Below, in pieces: positions 34,874 to 44,117 of a DNA stretch of 64,000 bases. This DNA comes from Gillisella terrae (GTDB lineage: Bacteria > Pseudomonadota > Alphaproteobacteria > Rhizobiales > Rhizobiaceae). The DNA is taken from contig NZ_SSOA01000011.1 of the NCBI RefSeq assembly GCF_004801395.1, forward strand, positions 82,915 to 146,914. Reading direction: 5' to 3'. Below the pieces are notes generated by a model. The model was not told where the DNA came from, did no database searches, and saw nothing but the letters and a program-made list of their open reading frames with translations. Within the stretch, counting starts at the first letter, position 1. Every line of letters begins with the position of its first letter. The translations under genes and the position numbers were made by a program.

Positions 34874-36109
34874 ATGACAATTGATGTGAAAGTGGATGAG
34901 GCGGCCTTTCGGCCCGCCTCGCGGATCGCCTCTGTCGGCGTTTCCAAGATCCTGCAAATTGGCGCAAAAGCAGCAGCCATGAAGCGTGAAGGTCTTCCGG
35001 TCATCATTCTGGGCGCTGGTGAGCCGGATTTCGACACGCCCGACCACATCAAGGAAGGCGCCAAGGCCGCTATTGATGCGGGCGAAACCAAATACACCGC
35101 GCTCGATGGTTCGCCCGCCTTGAAACAGGCAATTGCTGCGAAGTTCAAGCGCGAAAACGGCATAGATTATGCCATGGATGAGATCACTGTTGGCACGGGT
35201 GCAAAGCAGATCCTGTTCAACGCTTTCATGGCCACCATCGGTGCGGGCGACGAGGTGATCATCCCCACGCCTTACTGGACCTCCTATTCCGATATTGTCG
35301 AGATTTGCGGCGGTCGCTCTGTTCTGGTGCCCTGCAATGCTGACGCCGGATTCCGTCTTCAGGCGGAGCAACTGGAAAAGGCGATCACGCCGAACACCCG
35401 GTGGGTCTTGCTGAATTCTCCGTCCAACCCCTCGGGGGCTGCCTATAGTGCAGCCGACTATCGTCCGTTAATCGAGGTTTTGCTGCGCCATCCGCACGTG
35501 TGGCTGATGGTGGATGATATGTATGAGCACATCGTCTACGACGGCTTTGATTTCGTCACCCCGGTTGCGCTGGAACCGCGCCTGAAAGAACGGAGCCTCA
35601 CCATAAATGGCGTCTCCAAGGCCTATGCCATGACAGGCTGGCGGATTGGCTATGCCGGTGGCCCCAAACCGCTGATCAAGGCCATGGCCGTGATCCAGAG
35701 TCAGGCAACGTCCTGCCCATGCTCGGTCAGTCAGGCCGCAGCGATTGTCGCGCTGAACGGACCTCAGGATTTCCTGAAAGAGCGGCAGGAGAGCTTCAAG
35801 CGCCGCCGCGATCTGGTGGTCAGCCGCCTGAATGCCATACCCGGTCTCGAATGCCGGGTGCCGGAAGGCGCTTTCTACACGTTTTCGGGATGTGCGGGCG
35901 TGCTAGACAAGGTGACACCCAAGGGCAAAACCCTGTTGAGCGATGCCGATTTTACCGATTACCTGCTAGAAGAGGCCCATGTGGCCGTTGTGCCGGGCTC
36001 GGCCTTCGGTCTTTCACCCTTCTTTCGAATTTCCTATGCAACATCGGAAGCAGAACTGATAGAAGCGCTGAATCGCATCGAGCGCGCTTGTGCGGCGCTC
36101 AAAAATTAA
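34874..36109 (+). CDS. Class I/II PLP aminotransferase (aspartate aminotransferase-like)
   Basis: A 411-residue fold-type I aminotransferase. GAGEPDFDTPDHIKEGA and YTALDGSPALKQAIAAKFKR are the N-terminal blocks; LLNSPSNPSGAAYS binds the PLP ring and NGVSKAYAMTGWRIGYAGG has the Schiff-base Lys (about 246). In this operon the missing step is 2-aminoadipate to 2-oxoadipate, so a 2-aminoadipate:2-oxoglutarate aminotransferase is the best assignment, though the family mostly contains aspartate enzymes. Its last nine codons and stop are repeated in tandem just behind it (36110-36139). Confidence 0.87.
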   Translation: MTIDVKVDEAAFRPASRIASVGVSKILQIGAKAAAMKREGLPVIILGAGEPDFDTPDHIKEGAKAAIDAGETKYTALDGSPALKQAIAAKFKRENGIDYAMDEITVGTGAKQILFNAFMATIGAGDEVIIPTPYWTSYSDIVEICGGRSVLVPCNADAGFRLQAEQLEKAITPNTRWVLLNSPSNPSGAAYSAADYRPLIEVLLRHPHVWLMVDDMYEHIVYDGFDFVTPVALEPRLKERSLTINGVSKAYAMTGWRIGYAGGPKPLIKAMAVIQSQATSCPCSVSQAAAIVALNGPQDFLKERQESFKRRRDLVVSRLNAIPGLECRVPEGAFYTFSGCAGVLDKVTPKGKTLLSDADFTDYLLEEAHVAVVPGSAFGLSPFFRISYATSEAELIEALNRIERACAALKN

Positions 36110-36139
36110 GAGCGCGCCTGTGCGGCGCTAAAGGACTAA
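36080..36139 (+). repeat. 30-bp tandem duplication of the aminotransferase 3' end
   Basis: Two adjacent 30-bp units, GAGCGCGCTTGTGCGGCGCT... and GAGCGCGCCTGTGCGGCGCT..., each ends in TAA. The first encodes ERACAALKN-stop, the end of the gene; the second would encode ERACAALKD-stop in the same frame but lies after the stop. A recent in-frame tandem duplication is the simplest reading. Confidence 0.7.
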
Positions 36140-36151
36140 AACGCATCCGCC

Positions 36152-39100
36152 ATGATTCCACGCCTCGATCGCCCCGCATCGATTGCCGATGCACCGCCAA
36201 GCTTTTTTGAGCGCCTGATCGAGGCGGGATTTCTCGGCGATATTGAAACGCGCTCAGGCTCCCGCATTGTCCATGCCACAGACAACTCGATCTATCAGAT
36301 GGAGCCGCAAGGTGTGTTATTTCCAAGCGGAGCCGAAGACCTTCAAATCATCGCCCGCACGCTTTCCGAACCTGCGTTTCGCACCATCACCATTGCCCCA
36401 AGGGGCGGCGGCACGGGCACCAACGGCCAATCACTCACCCACGGCATCGTGATCGACTGCTCTCGGCACATGAACCGCATCCTGCACATCGATCCGGTGC
36501 GAAGGGTTGCCCGCGTTCAGGCTGGCGTGGTGAAAGACGCATTGAACCGTGCGCTGAAGCCGTTTGGGCTGTTTTTCGCCCCGGAGCTTTCCACCTCCAA
36601 CCGCGCCACAATTGGCGGTATGATCTCCACCGATGCCTGCGGGCAGGGGTCATGCCTCTATGGCAAGACCTCGAACCACGTGCTGGGCCTGCGCGTCGTG
36701 CTGATGGATGGCACGGATTTCTGGTCGCGATCGCTGGAGGGTGCCGACCTTGACGCCGTGTTTCAGCGCCAGGACCGGATCGGTGACATCCACCGTGTGG
36801 TGGAGCGCATCACGCGCGAAAAACAGCAGCGCATCAAAGAGGTTTTCCCCAATCTCAACCGGTATATGACGGGTTACGATCTCGCTCATGTGCGCCGCGA
36901 TGATGGCGGCTTCGACCTCAACGCCATTCTGTGTGGATCGGAAGGCACGCTGGCGATGATTGCGGAGGCAGAGTTGAACCTGCTGCCGCTGCCCGCAGAG
37001 GTCGCGCTGATCAATATCCGCTACAATGATTTCAACGCCGCCCTTGAGGATGCCCGCAATCTCACAGCACTCAAGGTTGCCTCCGTCGAGACGGTTGACG
37101 AGAAGGTTTTAGGCCTTGCCAAGGGCGATATCGTCTGGACGGCCATCAGCCGCTTTTTCCCCGATGATGCAGGCCGCCCAGCCAATGGCATCAATATCGT
37201 TGAGGTGCTGGCCGATAACCCGTTGGAGCTGGAGCAAAAACTGGCAGGCGTGATCGATGCCCTCGACAGTGCCGCCAACCCCAACCGTCTGGGACACACG
37301 GTCGCGCGCGGCCATAAGGATGCTGACGCCATCTGGACCATGCGCAAACGGGCCGTTGGACTTCTGGGCAATGTTGAAGGCCCAGTGCGGCCGGTTGCCT
37401 TTGTTGAAGACACCGCGGTGCCGCCGGAGCATCTGGCGGCCTATATTCGCGAGTTTCGCGCCCTTCTTGATGGGGCGGGCGTAGCCTATGGCATGTTCGG
37501 CCATGTTGATGCGGGCGTTTTGCATGTGCGTCCGGCGCTTGATCTTGCACGGCCTGATCATGTGCCATTGGTGCGCGACATCAGCGATGCCGTGGTGGCA
37601 CTCACGCGAAAATATGGTGGTGTCTTATGGGGCGAGCATGGCAAGGGCGTGCGTTCGGAATATGTGCCGGAGTTTTTCGGCGACCTTTACCCTTGCCTTC
37701 AGGAGATCAAGCGCGCTTTTGATCCGGAAAACCGCCTGAACCCCGGCAAGATTGCCAGCGCGGATGCGACTCCCTTGTTAAAGATCGATGAAGTGCCCCT
37801 GCGCGGAACGCTGGACCGCGTCATCGGCAACGACATCCGCGCCGCCTTCGACAATGCAGCCTATTGCAACGGCAACGGGGCCTGCTTCGACTTTGACGAG
37901 ACAAGCCCGATGTGCCCCTCCTTTAAGGCCAGCCGCGACCGCCGCCTCTCGCCCAAGGGCCGCGCCTCGCTGATGCGCGAATGGCTGCGGCTTTTGGCTG
38001 AAAGAGGCATTGATCCGCGCAGTAAATTGATGACGCCAAGCCATTCCACTGTGCTGACGCGCGCCTTGAACAGCCTCAATCCGGTCAATCGGGACGATTT
38101 TTCCCACGAGGTCAAGTCGGCCATGGATAGCTGCCTGTCCTGTAAGGCTTGCGCGGGGCAATGTCCTGTGAAGGTCAGCGTTCCGGCCTTCCGCTCCAAA
38201 TTTCTGGCGATCTATCACGATCGATATTTGCGTCCGCTGAAGGATCCGCTGGTCGCGTCGATTGAGACCCTCCTGCCGTGGATGGCACGGTTTCATCCCA
38301 TCTATAACGCGGTGGCGCAGACGAAAGCGGGAAGAGCATTGATGCGCCTGATGGGTTTGACGGCCTTGCCCGCCCTGCCGGATCAATCACTGGAAAAACA
38401 GGCGCGTCGTTTAAATGTGCCGATTGCAGATCCCGAGGCTTTGGTCCGGCTTGCTCCTGAAGAGCGCAAGGCGATCGTGGTCTTTGTTGTTGATGCATTC
38501 ACCGCCCATTTCGATCCGGCCGTGGCGCTTGCGGCTATAAGCCTCGCACGAAAGCTGGGTTTCAATCCCATGCTGGCACGCGGTCACATCAATGGCAAAG
38601 CCTTGCATGTGCATGGCTATCTCGCCCGCTTCGAGAAGGCGGCGCGTCAGACAGGGGCCTATCTGCAAAGCCTCGCCGATCTCAACATCCCGCTGGTCGG
38701 GCTTGATCCGTCAATGACGCTTGCCTTTCGCAGCGAATATAAAGCGCTTGCCAACAACCCGCTGAAGGCAACAATCGCCTTGCCGCAGGAGTGGCTGGCA
38801 AGCGTCAGGCTGACAGAAATGAACACCATGCCCCTGGAGGGCAAGGTGTCGCTCATGGTCCACTGCACGGAACGAACCAATGCCGCAGCGTCCATCGGTC
38901 ATTGGAAGACCGTCTTCAAGGCGCTTGGGCTGTCCCTTGAGATTGTCGATACCGGCTGTTGCGGTATGGCGGGAACCTTCGGCCATGAAGCCCGCAACCG
39001 TCCCATGTCCGAAACCCTTTATGCCATGAGCTGGGCCGAGACTATCAAGCGACAAAAGCCCGACGATATTCTGATGGCCAGCGGCTATTCTTGTCGCTCG

Positions 39101-39166
39101 CAGGTCAAAACCATGGATCATGGCAGCCTGCCGCATCCGGTTGAGGTTTTGGACCGGCTGGTCTGA
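36152..39166 (+). CDS. ydiJ: D-2-hydroxyglutarate dehydrogenase, FAD and 4Fe-4S (YdiJ-like)
   Basis: A 1004-residue three-part flavoprotein, close in size to E. coli YdiJ. The N-terminal FAD-binding domain has IAPRGGGTGTNGQSLTHG (about 90-107); the FAD-oxidase C domain follows; an iron-sulfur segment has CLSCKACAGQCPVKV (about 658-672); and the C-terminal CCG domain has VDTGCCGMAGTFGHEARN (about 933-950). It oxidises D-2-hydroxyglutarate, the product of HglS, to 2-oxoglutarate and passes electrons to the respiratory chain. As last gene of the hglS operon it completes the path into the TCA cycle. A D-lactate dehydrogenase is the alternative for this family, made less likely by context. Confidence 0.88.
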   Translation: MIPRLDRPASIADAPPSFFERLIEAGFLGDIETRSGSRIVHATDNSIYQMEPQGVLFPSGAEDLQIIARTLSEPAFRTITIAPRGGGTGTNGQSLTHGIVIDCSRHMNRILHIDPVRRVARVQAGVVKDALNRALKPFGLFFAPELSTSNRATIGGMISTDACGQGSCLYGKTSNHVLGLRVVLMDGTDFWSRSLEGADLDAVFQRQDRIGDIHRVVERITREKQQRIKEVFPNLNRYMTGYDLAHVRRDDGGFDLNAILCGSEGTLAMIAEAELNLLPLPAEVALINIRYNDFNAALEDARNLTALKVASVETVDEKVLGLAKGDIVWTAISRFFPDDAGRPANGINIVEVLADNPLELEQKLAGVIDALDSAANPNRLGHTVARGHKDADAIWTMRKRAVGLLGNVEGPVRPVAFVEDTAVPPEHLAAYIREFRALLDGAGVAYGMFGHVDAGVLHVRPALDLARPDHVPLVRDISDAVVALTRKYGGVLWGEHGKGVRSEYVPEFFGDLYPCLQEIKRAFDPENRLNPGKIASADATPLLKIDEVPLRGTLDRVIGNDIRAAFDNAAYCNGNGACFDFDETSPMCPSFKASRDRRLSPKGRASLMREWLRLLAERGIDPRSKLMTPSHSTVLTRALNSLNPVNRDDFSHEVKSAMDSCLSCKACAGQCPVKVSVPAFRSKFLAIYHDRYLRPLKDPLVASIETLLPWMARFHPIYNAVAQTKAGRALMRLMGLTALPALPDQSLEKQARRLNVPIADPEALVRLAPEERKAIVVFVVDAFTAHFDPAVALAAISLARKLGFNPMLARGHINGKALHVHGYLARFEKAARQTGAYLQSLADLNIPLVGLDPSMTLAFRSEYKALANNPLKATIALPQEWLASVRLTEMNTMPLEGKVSLMVHCTERTNAAASIGHWKTVFKALGLSLEIVDTGCCGMAGTFGHEARNRPMSETLYAMSWAETIKRQKPDDILMASGYSCRSQVKTMDHGSLPHPVEVLDRLV

Positions 39167-39289
39167 AGCATGTTTAAAGGGTACTGGCGCGCGGTGCGTT
39201 TGCAACAATCTGATCCGCAATCAATTGTCTTTTATCGAAAAAAACCATATTTTACGACAAGACCGATCACAATCCCTCCATGAGACGCC

Positions 39290-40183
39290 ATGAAAACCAA
39301 CGCTCTCTACAAGCGAACCTACAATCAATGTCTTCGGCTGCTTTCCAATGCATCGGTGGGGGATCTGCTCGCATCTGAGCCAAAGCTCTCTGCCACATTG
39401 GGGGTCAGCCGTACCACGCTGCGCGCCGTTCTTGCCCAGATGCAAACCCGCGGTCTGATCGCGATTGACGGACGCACCAAACAGGTGCTCCGCGAGCCCT
39501 TAGCCGATGATTATCTCGACGGCAGCGATCTTGAGCCATTGTCGGATATGGTTGAGCGCAAATTTATGGAATGGATGAGCGGTCCAGAGTTTCACCGCGG
39601 CCAAGCCATCAACGGTCTGGATCTGGCGCGCCAATTTGGGGTGTCCACATCGGCCATACGCGATTGCCTCAACACCTTCAGTCATTTTGGACTTTTGCAG
39701 CGCCAAAGCAGCGGACGCTGGACCGCATCTGGACTGACTGTGGAGTTTGTTGCTGAGTTGTTTGACATGCGTGAGGTGATGGAACTGCGGGCCGTTGAGC
39801 ATTTTGTCGCCTTGCCAGCCAGCCACGACGCCTGGAAGGCCTTGGACGCCATAGAAAAGCAGCATGAAGCTTTGTTGGCAGACATAGAGAGCCGATATCG
39901 CGATTTTCAGGCGTTAGATGACCGTTTTCACCGCCTGATCAACGGCGTTGCCCCGAACCGCTTTTTCAGCAACATCCAAGGCGTCATGTCGATGATTTTC
40001 CACTATCACTACCAATGGAACAAGAAAGACGAGAAAGAGCGCAACCATGTGGCCGTGACCGAACATCTCGCCTATATTAAAGGCTTGCGCAGCGGCGAGA
40101 TGAGCGAGGCAAAGGCCGCATGCCACATGCATTTGCGCACGGCCCGCGCCACATTGCTTGCCTCACTGCAAACCGCAGCTTGA
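39290..40183 (+). CDS. GntR-type regulator with two winged-helix domains and an FCD-like domain
   Basis: A 297-residue transcription factor. A first winged helix (LLASEPKLSATLGVSRTTLR, about 23-42, wing ending at IAIDGRTKQV) is followed by a second (NGLDLARQFGVSTSAIRDCL, about 106-125, wing GRWTASG). The remainder looks like an FCD ligand domain (FDMREVMELRAVEHFV, then DDRFHRLINGVAP and HLAYIKGLRSGE). Normal FCD regulators have one winged helix in about 230 residues, so the doubling is unusual. It lies 123 bp after ydiJ and overlaps the convergent hmuV gene by 21 bases. Whether it regulates lysine or heme genes is unknown. Confidence 0.75.
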   Translation: MKTNALYKRTYNQCLRLLSNASVGDLLASEPKLSATLGVSRTTLRAVLAQMQTRGLIAIDGRTKQVLREPLADDYLDGSDLEPLSDMVERKFMEWMSGPEFHRGQAINGLDLARQFGVSTSAIRDCLNTFSHFGLLQRQSSGRWTASGLTVEFVAELFDMREVMELRAVEHFVALPASHDAWKALDAIEKQHEALLADIESRYRDFQALDDRFHRLINGVAPNRFFSNIQGVMSMIFHYHYQWNKKDEKERNHVAVTEHLAYIKGLRSGEMSEAKAACHMHLRTARATLLASLQTAA

Positions 40184-40975
40184 GGACGCAAACATTGATT
40201 GCGGCAAGATAAAAGGCATGTTGGGCGCAATCACGTTCGGCTCAATCGGGCAGTCAAACACATGGCTGAGGGACTGGCGCGTCAGCACCGCAGATGGCGG
40301 GCCTTCGATGGCAACAGCTCCCTCCTTCATCAGCACCAGATGATCCGCATACATCGCCGACAAATTGAGATCATGCATGACGGCGATTACGCCGCCGCCT
40401 TGGCTGGCGTAATTGCGCGCAATATCCATCAAGGCAATCTGGTGTTTGATATCGAGATTGGCCACCGGCTCATCCATCACCAGCCAGCGCGGACCATCAT
40501 CGCCGATGGGCTCCCAGATCTGGCACAGCACGCGAGCAAGCTGCACCCGCTGGCGCTCGCCGCCAGACAGGGCAGACACCAGGCGGTTAGCAAAGCCCGT
40601 AAGACCAACCCTGTTCAAGGCAGCATCAATCAAAGCACTCGTGCGTTTTGAGCGGCCCATTGCTCCGGCCTCCAGGCCAAAACGCACCACTTCCGCAACG
40701 GAGTAAGGAAAGGCAACCGATGTTTCCTGCGGCAGCACGGCGCGCAAAGCCGCCATTTGCCACGCTTTCAACGCCACAAGATCAGTGCCATTGATGCAGA
40801 CTTGGCCGCTATAGGAAATTTCGCCGCTGATTGATTTGATCAGCGTCGATTTTCCCGAACCATTCGGCCCGGCGATCACCGTCACCTGGCCTGCCTTGGC
40901 GCAAACATTGACGCCATGCAGCACGCGGCGACCACCATATCGCACATGAAGATTGTGAGCTGTAAGGTCTGCCAT
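40163..40975 (-). CDS. hmuV: Heme ABC transporter ATP-binding protein HmuV
   Basis: ATPase of the heme importer, 270 residues. Walker A is GPNGSGKST (about 37-45), the signature LSGGERQRVQLARVL, Walker B WLVMDEPVANLD, and the H-loop VMHDLNLSAMYAD. The layout is that of FecE/BtuD-type ATPases and the gene follows hmuU immediately (TGAATG). The 3' end overlaps the convergent GntR gene by 21 bases, so antisense transcription may link the two. Confidence 0.93.
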   Translation of the reverse strand: MADLTAHNLHVRYGGRRVLHGVNVCAKAGQVTVIAGPNGSGKSTLIKSISGEISYSGQVCINGTDLVALKAWQMAALRAVLPQETSVAFPYSVAEVVRFGLEAGAMGRSKRTSALIDAALNRVGLTGFANRLVSALSGGERQRVQLARVLCQIWEPIGDDGPRWLVMDEPVANLDIKHQIALMDIARNYASQGGGVIAVMHDLNLSAMYADHLVLMKEGAVAIEGPPSAVLTRQSLSHVFDCPIEPNVIAPNMPFILPQSMFASSSCGLQ

Positions 40976-42067
40976 TCACATATCCAGAAGATTGCGCCGT
41001 TTTAAAAGCAGCCAGAGAAAAAAGGGGGCACCAAACAAGGCGGTGATGATGCCAATGGGCAGCTCGGCCGGTGCCACAATGATGCGTGCCACGGCATCGG
41101 CCAACACCAGAAGGGCGGCACCCAGCAGCGCGGCTGCTGGCAAAAGATAACGATGGTCTGGCCCAATCGCCAGCCGCAGCACATGCGGCACGACAATGCC
41201 GACAAAGCCGATGCCACCGCCGACCGCCACGGCGCCCCCGGTCATGGCCGAGACAACCACAATGCTGCTTCGCTTCAATGTTTCGACCGGGATACCCATA
41301 TGCCCAGCAACGGCCTCACCCATGGAAAGACCGTTCAACCCACGCGCCATAAACGGTAGTGCTGTCGATGCCAGAGCAATGATGGCACCAAGGGTTGCAA
41401 CCTTGAGCCATGTGGCCCCGGCCAAAGAGCCAAGCTGCCAAAAACTGAGGTCACGAATTTGGTGATCGTCCGCGATATAAACAAGGCAGCCGGTGGCCGC
41501 CATGGCCAGGGCACCAAAGGCTATACCCGCCAGCAACATGGTCGGAACCGACGTGCGGCCATGGCGGGTGGATACAGCATAGAGCGCTGCGGTGGTGGCC
41601 AGCGAGCCGAAAAAGGCAAGCAAGGGCAAAGCCAAAAATCCGGCATAAGCCACAAAGGGCAGGGCGAATGTACCGCCCAGCACAATAATGAAGGCGGCAC
41701 CAAGACCCGCACCCGCCGAGACGCCCGCAAGACCGGGATCAGCCAGCGGATTGCGAAACACGCCCTGCATGATAGCACCGGACACCGCAAGGGCGGCACC
41801 CACCAACATGCCCAGAAAGACACGCGGCATGCGAATTTGCTCGATAATCAACAAATCCCGCCCGGCAATGGCATTGTTAAACCCCAGGTAATGGCCGAAC
41901 ACAGCGGACACGGAGGCGTCAGACGCACCCGCAGTCAGCGAGATCAAAGCGGATAGCACCAAAAACAGCGTCAGAAACACAAGGCAGATTTTAGCCCTGA
42001 GCGCACGCGATGAAAGGGCCAAACGCGGCTCTGTGAACGCTGACGTTCGTGGCCATGCCATTGCCAT
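40976..42067 (-). CDS. hmuU: Heme ABC transporter permease HmuU
   Basis: Inner-membrane permease of the FecCD/BtuC family, 363 residues with about ten membrane segments. LIIEQIRMPRVFLGMLVGAA and GAIMQGVFRNPLADPGLAGV are the conserved family blocks; GGIGFVGIVVPHVLRLAIGP is the C-terminal signature. Two close ATG codons make the start uncertain by two residues. Works with HmuT and HmuV to bring heme from the periplasm to the cytoplasm. Confidence 0.93.
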   Translation of the reverse strand: MAMAWPRTSAFTEPRLALSSRALRAKICLVFLTLFLVLSALISLTAGASDASVSAVFGHYLGFNNAIAGRDLLIIEQIRMPRVFLGMLVGAALAVSGAIMQGVFRNPLADPGLAGVSAGAGLGAAFIIVLGGTFALPFVAYAGFLALPLLAFFGSLATTAALYAVSTRHGRTSVPTMLLAGIAFGALAMAATGCLVYIADDHQIRDLSFWQLGSLAGATWLKVATLGAIIALASTALPFMARGLNGLSMGEAVAGHMGIPVETLKRSSIVVVSAMTGGAVAVGGGIGFVGIVVPHVLRLAIGPDHRYLLPAAALLGAALLVLADAVARIIVAPAELPIGIITALFGAPFFLWLLLKRRNLLDM

Positions 42068-42073
42068 CCGCCA

Positions 42074-42958
42074 TCACTCCGTTTTGCCGGATTGGGGATA
42101 GAGAGCGGCGTTGAGTGCGCTCACCGCATCCGCCGTTCTCGGCCCGAAACCCAACAGATACATGCCATCCATACGCACCAGCCGTTTGGCTTTGCCCGCT
42201 GGCGTCGCAGCGATGGCAGGATTGCTGAGAACGGTCTGATCGTCGGTTGCGTGGCCACCCACGCCGGTCATCATCACAATCACATCCGGTGCTGCTTTGA
42301 TGATGGCTTCATCGCTCACCTGCTTGTAGCCATTGATATCGGCCATGACATTCTCTGCCCCTGCGAGTTTCAAGATGCCATCGGCGTGATTGTGATTACC
42401 TGCCGCCATGACCCGGCCATTTTGCAATGACAGGATAAAGAGCGCGCGGGTCTTTCGCTTTTGATCGGCACTTTTGGCGATCGCCGTTTTAAGGGCATCA
42501 TCCAGACGGTTTGCCAGCGCATGGGCTTTTGGCTCGACGCCCAAGGCGACACCAACAGCCTCGACCTTTTTGGAAATCGCTGCGGCATCATAGCCATCCG
42601 GAATGGTTGCAATGGGTATGCCTGCGGCTTTGATCGTTTCCAGCGCTTCCGGTGGTCCAGCGCCATCCAGCATCAAAATCAGATCCGGGTTGAGCGACAA
42701 AACGCCCTCCGGCGACAAGGCACGAATATAGCCAGCATCGGGCAACTTCAGCGCTTGCGGCGGGTAAACACTGGTGGAATCCCGACCAATCAACCGTGCC
42801 TCTTCGCCCAATGCGTAGACGATTTCCGTCACGGAGCCGCCAATAGCGACTATTTTTTCAGGATGTTTGTCCTGCGCGACCCCTGCGGTGAGCGAAAAGC
42901 TGGCGAACATACCCGCAAGCATCAAGGCTTTCAGACCCGAAATTCCCATCCGTTTCAT
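42074..42958 (-). CDS. hmuT: Heme-binding periplasmic protein HmuT
   Basis: Substrate-binding protein of the heme importer, 294 residues, with a signal peptide (GLKALMLAGMFASFSLTAG, cleavage near VAQ-DK). EKIVAIGGSVTEIVYALGEE and LIGRDSTSVYPPQAL are typical of HmuT/ShuT, where a Tyr ligates heme; Tyr in SVYPP is the candidate. Its ATG overlaps the hmuS stop (ATGA). Confidence 0.92.
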   Translation of the reverse strand: MKRMGISGLKALMLAGMFASFSLTAGVAQDKHPEKIVAIGGSVTEIVYALGEEARLIGRDSTSVYPPQALKLPDAGYIRALSPEGVLSLNPDLILMLDGAGPPEALETIKAAGIPIATIPDGYDAAAISKKVEAVGVALGVEPKAHALANRLDDALKTAIAKSADQKRKTRALFILSLQNGRVMAAGNHNHADGILKLAGAENVMADINGYKQVSDEAIIKAAPDVIVMMTGVGGHATDDQTVLSNPAIAATPAGKAKRLVRMDGMYLLGFGPRTADAVSALNAALYPQSGKTE

Positions 42959-44007
42959 GCCGCCCTCGATGCATCTGATGTTGGCAGGGCTTCAACGATG
43001 GCGCGCCACTCAGACCGCTCGTCCTGACCTTCAATGCGCTTGCCAAAAAACTGAATGATCAAATTGCCGCTTGCATCATAGGCTTCCAGCGAGGTCACGT
43101 GGCCTTTATCGGTTGGCTTTCGCACAACCCAGGCTTCGGCAATGTGGTCTTCGCGCAGATGCAGATGGAAGGTTTCGTCCATCACATTCAGCCAAGGCCC
43201 AACCGATTTGATATTGACGACTGGCCCCGAGTGGATCTGGACGCAACCCTGATTGCCGACAAAGCACATCAGGGGAACCTGGGTACGCACAGCCCCTTCA
43301 AACATCACCGATACGGCCTGCCGAGATACTTTCCACGCGAAATCATCGCCAACGCTGGACACTGCTTTCAGGCGCGACAGCTCAAGCGCATTGAGCAAAC
43401 CGACAAACTGGTGGGTGTCTGTCATGCTGCTCCAGCGCTGACGCAAAGCATCCACAGGCACATTGTCATCATTGGCAAACACGTCTTCAACAGAAGGCTT
43501 GATATCGAGATCAGCCGATTGATCATCCAGCGCCAACTCAAGGGCAAGGGCTTTCCACGCTGCAACATCGCTTTCAGGCCGCAGGTGGATTTTGTGCACA
43601 GCCTCCCCTTGAGCATCAAAGAATTGGAAGCTACGCTTGATGCTATCCCCCACCGAAGTCTCAACGGCAAATCCGTAGACCCAATGGCTGGGGAACATGC
43701 GGGTATCAATTTGCTCACCCAGCATCATGGCGGCCTTCTTGCCTGCTATATAGCGATCATAGCAGCCAATTTTTTCATGCACCGCATGGTCGTTGCGCGT
43801 CAGGGCCATCACCGTGCCAAGCGCCTCAAGCTTTGGAAAAATCCGATCAAAATCCGTGGTGATCCGTGTGGCCGAATGGCCAAGCCAGGCTGCGACATAC
43901 TCGGCTTCGCTAATGCCACATTGCGCCGCAATATCGCGCTCTCGCATGTTTGGATTGTCGATCTTGATCTGCCGGATATTGGCGTTGGTCAATGTTACAC
44001 GCTGCAT
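42955..44007 (-). CDS. hmuS: Hemin degradation/transport protein HmuS
   Basis: Cytoplasmic heme-handling protein of the HemS/ChuS family, 350 residues, made of two similar halves as expected (first half around ALGTVMALTRNDHAVHEKIG, second around FVGNQGCVQIHSGPV). The His in CVQIHSGPV is the place of the known heme ligand region. ATG at 44007 is preceded by AAGAGATG; a longer frame has no support. First gene of hmuSTUV; its promoter carries two TGA-N9-TCA palindromes, so it should be iron-repressed by RirA. Confidence 0.92.
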   Translation of the reverse strand: MQRVTLTNANIRQIKIDNPNMRERDIAAQCGISEAEYVAAWLGHSATRITTDFDRIFPKLEALGTVMALTRNDHAVHEKIGCYDRYIAGKKAAMMLGEQIDTRMFPSHWVYGFAVETSVGDSIKRSFQFFDAQGEAVHKIHLRPESDVAAWKALALELALDDQSADLDIKPSVEDVFANDDNVPVDALRQRWSSMTDTHQFVGLLNALELSRLKAVSSVGDDFAWKVSRQAVSVMFEGAVRTQVPLMCFVGNQGCVQIHSGPVVNIKSVGPWLNVMDETFHLHLREDHIAEAWVVRKPTDKGHVTSLEAYDASGNLIIQFFGKRIEGQDERSEWRAIVEALPTSDASRAA

Positions 44008-44079
44008 TTTAACATCTCTTTTTGGAAGAGAACCGTGCTCACCTGAAGCTGGGTGGGAGCACCGGTTCAATGACTTTTT

Positions 44080-44100
44080 ATATGAGTATTACAGTCATAT
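44080..44100 (-). promoter_or_regulatory. RirA-type iron-responsive operator (IRO) 1 at the hmuS promoter
   Basis: A 21-bp palindrome ATATGA-N9-TCATAT, the TGA-N9-TCA form described for RirA iron boxes in Rhizobiales. On the minus strand it covers the presumed -10 element (TAATAC/AATACT) paired with a TTGACG -35 at 44107-44112, so binding would block hmuSTUV transcription. Pattern read directly; regulator inferred. Confidence 0.72.
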
Positions 44101-44117
44101 TATCGCCGTCAATAAAT

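Noticed and set aside
43099..44046. 315-codon plus-strand open frame opposite hmuS
   Set aside because: Shadow of hmuS; no ribosome site, and it would overlap the iron-controlled promoter region of hmuS.
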